The notes beneath the pieces are model-generated. The model saw only the letters and a program-made list of their open reading frames with translations. It was not told where the DNA came from and did not search any database. From an uncultured Eubacteriales bacterium (GTDB lineage Bacteria; Bacillota; Clostridia; Lachnospirales; CAG-274): a stretch of 38,583 nucleotides of DNA. Made by a program: the position numbers and the translations under genes. Within the stretch, counting starts at the first letter, position 1; each line of letters starts with the position of its first letter. Below are positions 32,734-38,583 of this stretch, one piece after another. The stretch covers positions 1-38,583 of the forward strand of contig CABVAP010000010.1 of NCBI GenBank assembly GCA_902496345.1. Direction: 5' to 3'.

Positions 32734-33867
32734 TTAGTCGATAGTTCCCATACCTTTTATGTGAACATAAGCATTGACTTCAAGCTCCATATTGTTAAAT
32801 ACATTTCCATTGTATTTTTTATATATACTGTTTTCTTTTTTTCTACATTTTTCATTGAGTTGTAAAACGTCTGTTTTTAATGTATTTTTAAAATAGCTAA
32901 ATGTATCTTTTATATACTTTGTAACTGTACTGTTATAGGCGTTTTCAAGCTCAGAAACAGGAACATCGTCATACTTAAATTCTTCAACGTCACCGTCTAT
33001 ATCTGTAGTAATTATACATTTAACTTTATTATTATCATCTACAAAGCTAATATCTGTGTTTTTTTTGTTTACTTTTAAAGGTACTTTTATTCCATTATAG
33101 TCCGTTACTATATCAGTTTCGGAAATATCTTCACTTATGATATTGAACCCCTTTATAATTTCATTTTCGCAATATCCAACAAGTGTATAATCTCTAATAA
33201 CTGCCATTCCGGAAAAATAAATTTCGCCATTTTCTGTACTAACAACAGGTATGGCTGTATTGCCCGACATACTTAAATCAGACAATATATTTTGTAAATC
33301 CCTTTTAAATGTTAAATCTGTACTTTTTTTATTATTATTGAAAAATGCCGTTGTAAAGAAACCTGCTGTTTTTCTATCTCCGTCATAACCTTTCAATATA
33401 TCTTCGGCATTTTGTTTTGTGGCACAAATAAGGACTTTTCTCCAAATATCCTTATTTCTTTCAAGTGCATCTTCTGTTTGTTGAAATAACGCTTTATTCT
33501 TTAGAATTTCTTCACCAATGACACAAAGTTTAATTTGTCCAAAATCAAGTTTTCTATCAGTAACACCGTCTATAGTTTTTATTGCAGACCAAACAGTATT
33601 GCCGGTACAGCTTTCAACATAAGAATTTCCATTTTCAGAAACATCACTTGCACTATCTTGACTATCGCTATTACTTTCAAATATTCCCATTTCTGGAACT
33701 TCGACAGATATATTAAACTCGTTGTTTGACCCTTTGTCAATTCCTATTGCTGTAACAAAACCTCTTTCCTCGGGTTCAAACTTATCCCAGCAAGCAGAAA
33801 ATAAAAAACAGGGAATAATCATAGTTGTAAAGACTAAAATAGATTTAATTTTTTTCAATATTGCCAC
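32734..33867 (-). CDS. gerC: Ger(x)C family germination lipoprotein
   Basis: The C subunit of a GerA-type nutrient germinant receptor. 377 residues from GTG. A hydrophobic signal with lipobox FLFSAC places the lipid-anchored Cys at residue 26, so it is attached to the outer face of the spore inner membrane. FVTAIGIDKGS and the C-terminal GerAC domain (ENAYNSTVTKYIKDTF, ending YVHIKGMG) are typical. Its start overlaps the gerB end by 23 bp. An in-frame TTG at 33858 with GGTGG upstream is an alternative start and still keeps the signal peptide. A homologue of GerAC. Confidence 0.92.
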   Translation of the reverse strand: MAILKKIKSILVFTTMIIPCFLFSACWDKFEPEERGFVTAIGIDKGSNNEFNISVEVPEMGIFESNSDSQDSASDVSENGNSYVESCTGNTVWSAIKTIDGVTDRKLDFGQIKLCVIGEEILKNKALFQQTEDALERNKDIWRKVLICATKQNAEDILKGYDGDRKTAGFFTTAFFNNNKKSTDLTFKRDLQNILSDLSMSGNTAIPVVSTENGEIYFSGMAVIRDYTLVGYCENEIIKGFNIISEDISETDIVTDYNGIKVPLKVNKKNTDISFVDDNNKVKCIITTDIDGDVEEFKYDDVPVSELENAYNSTVTKYIKDTFSYFKNTLKTDVLQLNEKCRKKENSIYKKYNGNVFNNMELEVNAYVHIKGMGTID

Positions 33868-34951
33868 CGACCTTTCTTATTTTTGCAATAATCAAAAGTA
33901 ACAAAGGTATCAAAAAGCTATAAATTGCACCAAAATATATATAAATTCTATTAGTAAAATCAATAACTTGTTTTATATCATTAGGTATAATTGAAACAAA
34001 AAATACAATTACAGATATAGCTATAATGTACCAGAAATTTTTGCCTTTATTGATAACATCTTTTGACAACAATGCTGAAAAAAATATACCGGCGTTTATT
34101 ATTATAAAAACGGACATAATCCAAAAACTCATAACAATTGCGTCTTGCCTTTCAAGAAAAGCACCAGGAATGTCAACGGTGTTCATAAGTTCAAGGACAG
34201 GCCAAATTTGATTTTTTATGTCGAATGGTCCAAATTTAGCTATAGTTACAATGGTTATAACACTCATAATTATACCTATAAAAACAACGGCTTTTATACT
34301 TTCTTTTTTTGCCTTTTTGGAATTATTTAGATACGGGTAGGCGAGAAGTACAAATTCAATTCCGGAAAACATAAACAATGAAACTACACTTCCAAGAATT
34401 AAACTTTTATTGTTAAAATCCCAAAATGGTAAAAGATTTGTATAGTCTGCCCCAGATGCAACGAAACCAAAAATAATAAAAAGAGGTATGAATATAATAA
34501 AAATCAAAATTTCTGCAATTCGACCTCTTGACTCATATCCTTTTAAAGCACCATAAGCACCAAGTAAAAGCATACATATAGAAATGACGTAGTAGGGGGT
34601 GTTAAATAAAATGGTCTGCTTTACAATCTCACTGAAAATTCGTAGCTCCATAGAAACTGTTAATATTATTTTTACAACAAAACCAGCAGTGATAATATAT
34701 GCTACAGGTTTTGTGACAATTTTTCCACAGTAAGTAACAAAACTGTCGTTGGGAAATTTTTCTGCAAGGCTTGTTAAAATCCAGACACAAAAACAAGCCA
34801 AAATTGAACCAAATACAACACAAATCCAACCATTTTGTCCGGCAAATTCGACCATTTTTTTAGGTAAGAAAGTAATACCCATTCCGAATATATCTAAAAT
34901 CAAAAGTATTTGTAATTGTCGTATAGAAATTTTATTATTTGAAGAAAACAT
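33845..34951 (-). CDS. gerB: Germinant receptor B subunit (GerAB/ArcD-type permease)
   Basis: A 368-residue integral membrane protein of the amino acid-polyamine-organocation superfamily; about ten helices. It begins FSSNNKISIRQLQILLILDIFG. In GerA-type receptors this subunit binds germinant. The ATG follows the gerA TAA with no gap, and its ribosome site AAGGAGG lies within the gerA end, so translation is coupled. Confidence 0.93.
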   Translation of the reverse strand: MFSSNNKISIRQLQILLILDIFGMGITFLPKKMVEFAGQNGWICVVFGSILACFCVWILTSLAEKFPNDSFVTYCGKIVTKPVAYIITAGFVVKIILTVSMELRIFSEIVKQTILFNTPYYVISICMLLLGAYGALKGYESRGRIAEILIFIIFIPLFIIFGFVASGADYTNLLPFWDFNNKSLILGSVVSLFMFSGIEFVLLAYPYLNNSKKAKKESIKAVVFIGIIMSVITIVTIAKFGPFDIKNQIWPVLELMNTVDIPGAFLERQDAIVMSFWIMSVFIIINAGIFFSALLSKDVINKGKNFWYIIAISVIVFFVSIIPNDIKQVIDFTNRIYIYFGAIYSFLIPLLLLIIAKIRKVGGNIEKN

Positions 34952-36484
34952 TTATTTCCTCCTTACTGTAGTTTTATCAACATTCATTCTGATTTTTTGT
35001 TTCGGATTAGCGAAAATAGGTCGTTTTTTCATCTTAAATATCGGCATTCTGAAAAACGTATCTTTTATATCAGAAGTATTTTCTTCTGATGATGTAAAAG
35101 GAAACATAAAAGGTATGCCAAAACTTTTTAAATTTACAAGGTGAATTAAAATAAGCATTATTGATAACCAAAATCCGAATAAACCAAGGATTGCTGAAAA
35201 GAAAATAATTACATATTTCATTAATCTATAACCAGAAACAAGAGATATGTTTGGAATAGAAAAACTACATAGTCCTGTAAGTGCGATAATTATGACAACA
35301 ATTGGACTAACAAGTCCGGCATCGACAGTTGCTTGACCAATTATTATCCCCCCAACTATTCCAAGGGTACTGCCTATAGCTGACGGCAAACGTATACCAG
35401 CTTCTCGTAAAGTTTCAAATGCTAATTCCATAAGTATAACTTCAAATACGGCCGGTATCGGCACACTGGCTCTTGATTGAGCAATCTTAAATAATAATTG
35501 TGTCGGTAGCATAGTTGGGTGATATGCAACAATTGCTATATATAATCCAGGTAGAGCAACGGCAAAAATTCCGGATATATACCTGATAATTCGCACAAAG
35601 CTCATAATTTCCCATCTTTGATAATAATCTTCTGATGACTGATAGAAAGATGCCAAGACAACGGGCAATATAATTACAAAAGGCGTATTATCAACAATTA
35701 TTACTATTCTGCCCTCAAGTAGAGCCGATGCAGCTTTGTCCGGTCTTTCTGTAAGTTGCATTTGTGGAAATGGTGATAAGTAGTCATCTTCAATAAATTG
35801 CTCGATATAACCACTATCAAGAATTGCATCTATATCTATTTCATTAATTCGCTTTTTAGCTTCTTTTAATATTTCTGGTCTGACAATATCGTCTATATAC
35901 ACAATTCCTACATCGGTTTTTGAACGTCTGCCAACTTTGATTTGCTCGATTTTAAGCTTTGTGTCACGTATTCTTCGTCTAATCAAAACGGTATTTATTC
36001 TGAATGACTCTGAAAAAGCTTCCTTTGAACCTTGTACAACAACCTCTGTTTGTGCCTCTGAAACGCCCCTATTGGCAAATCCTTTTGTTGAAATAACAAT
36101 ACATTTTGAATAACCGTCAATAAGAAGTAAAGTGTTTCCTGATAAAATTTCTGTACAAGCGTTATCAAGGTCATCGTCTTCGCTTATATCGGCAGTTGTA
36201 ACTCCACCGTCAACAAGTTCTTTAAATAAATTTTCTTTTAGGTTGTTTTTGCTTGGTGGCGTTTTTCTTATTTCAACCATAAGGGTTTGAATTACCCTGT
36301 CTTCAATTGTATCCCTATCTGTCATATCATCGATATACATAACATAAATAAAGTTATCTTTATCGACTCCAACAGGGATTTTTCTTTTTACTATGTCACC
36401 ACAATCTTTAAAAAGCCCCTCCAGATATTCAATATTTACATCAATATCAGGAGAAACTTTTTTATAATTTTTGTCTTTATCCAA
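34952..36484 (-). CDS. gerA: Germinant receptor A subunit (GerA family)
   Basis: 510 residues from a TTG preceded by GGTGGTGA. A soluble N-terminal half (NIEYLEGLFKDCGD, GYSKCIVISTKGFANRGVSEAQTE, ESFRINTVLIRRRI) is followed by about five membrane helices with the conserved PAVFEVILMELAFETLREAGIR-like and QATVDAGLVSP blocks, typical of GerAA. GerAA-type subunits form the ligand-gated channel of the receptor. First gene of gerA-gerB-gerC. It is divergent from dpaA across 148 bp; sigma-G control is expected from the family but no good site is visible. Confidence 0.95.
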   Translation of the reverse strand: MDKDKNYKKVSPDIDVNIEYLEGLFKDCGDIVKRKIPVGVDKDNFIYVMYIDDMTDRDTIEDRVIQTLMVEIRKTPPSKNNLKENLFKELVDGGVTTADISEDDDLDNACTEILSGNTLLLIDGYSKCIVISTKGFANRGVSEAQTEVVVQGSKEAFSESFRINTVLIRRRIRDTKLKIEQIKVGRRSKTDVGIVYIDDIVRPEILKEAKKRINEIDIDAILDSGYIEQFIEDDYLSPFPQMQLTERPDKAASALLEGRIVIIVDNTPFVIILPVVLASFYQSSEDYYQRWEIMSFVRIIRYISGIFAVALPGLYIAIVAYHPTMLPTQLLFKIAQSRASVPIPAVFEVILMELAFETLREAGIRLPSAIGSTLGIVGGIIIGQATVDAGLVSPIVVIIIALTGLCSFSIPNISLVSGYRLMKYVIIFFSAILGLFGFWLSIMLILIHLVNLKSFGIPFMFPFTSSEENTSDIKDTFFRMPIFKMKKRPIFANPKQKIRMNVDKTTVRRK

Positions 36485-36572
36485 AACATCACCACCCTAA
36501 AAATTCAATATATTTAATTATCTATAAATTTCAAAATTTTATACATAGTACGAGTTTAAAATTTATAAATTA

Positions 36573-36581
36573 CATATTATA
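36573..36581 (+). promoter_or_regulatory. Possible sigma-K -10 element of dpaA
   Basis: CATATTATA matches the sigma-K -10 form CATANNNTA, about 50 bp before the dpaA start. No mACm -35 lies 16-17 bp upstream (the nearest TACG is 20 bp away), so only half of the promoter is supported. dpaA is a sigma-K gene in Bacillus. Confidence 0.3.
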
Positions 36582-36632
36582 GATATTTTGAAAAATATAA
36601 TTTTAATAGAGAATTAAACAGGAGGTATTTTT

Positions 36633-37499
36633 TTGAGTAGAATAAAATTCGGAATTTTAGGTGGAGATTTAAGATATAAAATACTTTTTAATTTATTAAA
36701 AAATGACGGATATAATGTTTCAGCATTTTGCAACAACTGTATTGAATGTAGTAAAAACGGGTATGATGATTTATTTGATGGTACCGATGTAATAATAGCA
36801 CCGATACCATTTTCAAAAGATAATAAAAAAATATTTTTAAAAGACTGTGCAAACATAAAAATAACAGAACTATTTGAAAAAATGAATAAACATAGCATAA
36901 AAACGTTAATCGGTGGAGTAATGACAGATGAAATAAGGGAATTAGGTTTAAAATATGGAATACGAATTTTTGATTTTTTTGATAAAGAATCTGTTGCTGT
37001 TTTAAACGCAATTCCAACGGCAGAGGGTGCAATACAAACAGCTATGACAGAAAGTGAAAGAACAATATTTATGAGCAAATGTTTAGTTTTAGGCTATGGA
37101 AGATGTGGAAAAATACTCGCAAATTCGTTAAAAGGTCTTGGTGCAAATGTTTCTGTGACATATAGAAACGAAAAGGACGAGGCGTATATAAAAGCTTTTG
37201 GATTTAAAGAAATAAATTTGTATGATGTGATAGGAAGTGTTGAAAGTTTTGACTTTATATTTAACACAATTCCAGCTCACGTTATAAATAAAAAGTTTTT
37301 AAGAAAGGTAAACAAGGATTGTATAATAATAGATTTAGCACAAGCCCCTGGTGGCGTTGATTTTAACTATGCAAGAGAAGAGGGGATAAAAGCGTTATAT
37401 TGTCCAGGGCTTCCGGGTAGGGTTGCACCTGTGACAGCAGCAGAAGTATTAAAGACGGCAGTATTAAAAATAAGCGTGTCACAAATAACCTCTCTATGA
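36633..37499 (+). CDS. dpaA: Dipicolinate synthase subunit A
   Basis: With DpaB oxidises dihydrodipicolinate to dipicolinic acid, the calcium chelator of the spore core; made in the mother cell. 288 residues from a TTG with GGAGG 7 bp upstream. The N-terminal FGILGGDLRYKIL and the second Rossmann motif VLGYGRCGKILANSL (about residues 152-166) mark the family, with a C-terminal PGLPGRVAPVTAAEVL. Codons are A-ending (Leu TTA, Ile ATA), unlike the housekeeping genes. dpaB follows 90 bp later. Confidence 0.96.
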   Translation: MSRIKFGILGGDLRYKILFNLLKNDGYNVSAFCNNCIECSKNGYDDLFDGTDVIIAPIPFSKDNKKIFLKDCANIKITELFEKMNKHSIKTLIGGVMTDEIRELGLKYGIRIFDFFDKESVAVLNAIPTAEGAIQTAMTESERTIFMSKCLVLGYGRCGKILANSLKGLGANVSVTYRNEKDEAYIKAFGFKEINLYDVIGSVESFDFIFNTIPAHVINKKFLRKVNKDCIIIDLAQAPGGVDFNYAREEGIKALYCPGLPGRVAPVTAAEVLKTAVLKISVSQITSL

Positions 37500-37508
37500 C
37501 ATACTATA
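37480..37508 (+). promoter_or_regulatory. Sigma-K-type promoter of dpaB
   Basis: CACA (37480-37483) fits the -35 mACm and CATACTATA (37500-37508) fits the -10 CATANNNTA, with exactly 16 bp between. It straddles the dpaA stop, about 80 bp ahead of the dpaB ATG. All consensus positions match, which agrees with mother-cell expression of dipicolinate synthase. Confidence 0.65.
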
Positions 37509-37589
37509 AAGCATAAGGAATGACTAATTTCTTATTATTATATCTGTATATTTTACGATTCAATTATTTTTGTAACGGGAGGTGCAAAA

Positions 37590-38195
37590 ATGGAGTTAAA
37601 CAATTTAAAAAGTTTAAATGATTTAAACATTGGCTACTGTATGTGTGGCTCGTTTTGCACATTACAAAATTCATTAAACGAACTAAAAAAACTTGTTGAA
37701 CTCGGTGGAAAAATCACCCCTGTTATGTCCTATTCAGTTTTAGAAACAGATACTCGTTTTGGCAAAGCTGAGTTTTTTATAAATTCCGTTGAGGAAATAA
37801 CAGGAAACAAAGTGATAAAAACGATAAAAGATGCCGAACCGATAGGTCCACAGAACAATCTTGATATAATGGTTGTTGCACCCTGTACCGGCAACACACT
37901 TGCAAAGTTAAATTCTGGTGTTGTTGACACTCCTGTACTAATGGCAATTAAGGCACACATAAGGAACAACAAACCTGTTGTTCTTGCGATAGCAACAAAT
38001 GACGCATTAGGTGCAAATCTTGAAAACATTGGTGGATTAATAAACAAGAAGAATTTTTATTTTGTACCTTTTGGGCAAGACGACTACAAGAAAAAGCCTA
38101 AATCAATGATTGCAAATTTTGAAAAAATTCCTGAGACTATAGATTTTGCTCTAAAGGGCAAGCAATTACAGCCGATAATAGAAAACACAAAGTGA
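37590..38195 (+). CDS. dpaB: Dipicolinate synthase subunit B
   Basis: The flavoprotein partner of DpaA. 201 residues with the flavoprotein family fold: LNIGYCMCGSFCTLQ at the N-terminus, VVAPCTGNTLAKLNSGVVDTPV in the middle, and KPVVLAIATNDALG with KKNFYFVPFGQDD near the end. GGGAGGTG precedes the ATG. Its stop codon is the first base of the repeat at 38195. In many genomes asd and dapA-type genes follow; here the window ends in non-coding sequence. Confidence 0.96.
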   Translation: MELNNLKSLNDLNIGYCMCGSFCTLQNSLNELKKLVELGGKITPVMSYSVLETDTRFGKAEFFINSVEEITGNKVIKTIKDAEPIGPQNNLDIMVVAPCTGNTLAKLNSGVVDTPVLMAIKAHIRNNKPVVLAIATNDALGANLENIGGLINKKNFYFVPFGQDDYKKKPKSMIANFEKIPETIDFALKGKQLQPIIENTK

Positions 38196-38239
38196 CAAAT
38201 TAGAAGTTGTCGATGTAAAGACCGTGGGGCTTTGCCCCA
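38195..38239 (-). repeat. Dispersed repeat, copy 2 (inverted relative to 41-86)
   Basis: Identical blocks at 38195-38210 (16 bp) and 38217-38239 (23 bp, containing GGGGCTTTGCCCC), separated by 6 bp, reverse complement of 86-71 and 63-41. It begins at the dpaB stop. A shorter related unit, ACCGTGGGCTTTGACC, follows at 38251-38266. Confidence 0.85.
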
Positions 38240-38530
38240 CCACCCTTTAAAACCGTGGGCTTTGACCACACCCACAAGCTATGTCAGCACTTTTGCTACG
38301 CAAAAGCCAGCTCCGCTGTCCGGACTTCTTTCCGGTGCTTATTGAAAAGGCTTGACCTAAACTTTTGCCGGAAACTATCGTTTCCTGTCTTGTTTTCGAC
38401 TAAAGGTGGCTAGTTTAAAGCTTTTACAAAAACTTTATTTTTGCCAAAATAAACCGTAAATATATCGTGATTAAGTTTAAATTGCTTATAAACTGCCAAA
38501 TGTCGGGTTATTTGTGGCACATTCGCTTTC
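38240..38530. other. Non-coding hairpin block, no gene seen
   Basis: No plausible reading frame. It holds three compact hairpins: CTTTTGC/GCAAAAG (38290-38306), CCGGA/TCCGG (38320-38335) and GGAAAC/GTTTCC (38370-38385). The first half is richer in GC than the flanks. It could be a structured RNA, an intergenic repeat cluster, or the end of a mobile element. Confidence 0.6.
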
Positions 38531-38583
38531 GTAAAAACAATTAAAAACAAAATTAAACCGTTTTTGTTTTTAATTGTTTTTAC
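38531..38583. repeat. Perfect 22-bp inverted repeat at the window end
   Basis: Arms 38531-38552 and 38562-38583 are exact reverse complements around a 9-nt loop. The AT-rich arms contain GTAAAAACAATTAAAAACAA and its complement. It may be a bidirectional terminator or a mobile-element end; the window stops at the last base of the arm, so a longer repeat is possible. Confidence 0.85.

Noticed and set aside
36485..36560. Sigma-G promoter for gerA
   Set aside because: GTATA followed 16-17 bp later by GATAATTA was seen on the - strand, but the -10 misses key consensus bases.
38084..38275. - strand 63-residue frame at the right end
   Set aside because: It is antisense to dpaB and crosses the repeat; composition is non-protein-like.
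1..38583. CRISPR array, tRNA or rRNA genes
   Set aside because: No regularly spaced repeats, cloverleaf or rRNA-like sequence was seen on reading; a tRNAscan-SE run would settle tRNAs.

Overview
The window reads as chromosomal DNA from a low-GC, endospore-forming member of the Clostridia. Three things support this. The housekeeping gene order is clostridial (dnaG-rpoD-trmK-nif3, rpsO-pnp-M16 peptidase, rnhB-ylqG-ylqH-yraN-pgeF, DUF512-der-plsY-gpsA). There is a full set of spore genes (gerW, a gerA/gerB/gerC operon, dipicolinate synthase dpaA/dpaB). Coding is AT-rich with frequent TTG starts. I cannot place it to genus from sequence alone.

Layout. 1-2750: a dispersed repeat, a GH105 pectin-disaccharide hydrolase with a flavin-reductase gene behind it, then two tandem small membrane proteins behind a strong promoter. 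2778-9761: a near-perfect sigma-A promoter reading into an early terminator (candidate short RNA), then dnaG, rpoD, trmK, a Nif3-family gene, a TGS/uridine-kinase-like nucleoside kinase and a zinc-ribbon protein. 9785-18765: rpsO with an S15-type leader, pnp, M16 peptidase, rnhB, an orphan FliK-like/FlhB-like pair, yraN, pgeF, and a PDZ-radical-SAM DUF512 protein. 18783-27024: der, plsY, gpsA, a GH43 glycosidase inserted in the housekeeping run, DUF2953-gerW-membrane protein, and guaA. All of this block is on the + strand.

27080-30461 is an accessory scar directly downstream of guaA. It holds a tyrosine integrase that is 5'-truncated and has an in-frame stop, fragments of unrelated + strand proteins, a truncated spore-cortex-type protein on the - strand, an orphan beta-propeller-like gene, and a two-gene small ORF/4-TM membrane unit. 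It looks like the remains of a mobile element that used the 3' end of guaA.

30655-36484 is on the - strand: rubrerythrin, DUF4317 with its own promoter and a structured three-way-junction leader, and the gerA-gerB-gerC germinant receptor operon. dpaA and dpaB then run on the + strand, with a perfect sigma-K-type promoter in front of dpaB. The window ends in a 388-bp non-coding block of hairpins. It opens with the second, inverted copy of the repeat at the left end and closes with a perfect 22-bp inverted repeat.

I see no tRNA, rRNA, CRISPR array, complete insertion sequence or obvious defence or toxin system. The most original leads are non-coding: the DUF4317 leader, the short transcript ahead of dnaG, the sigma-K promoter of dpaB, and the paired end repeats.
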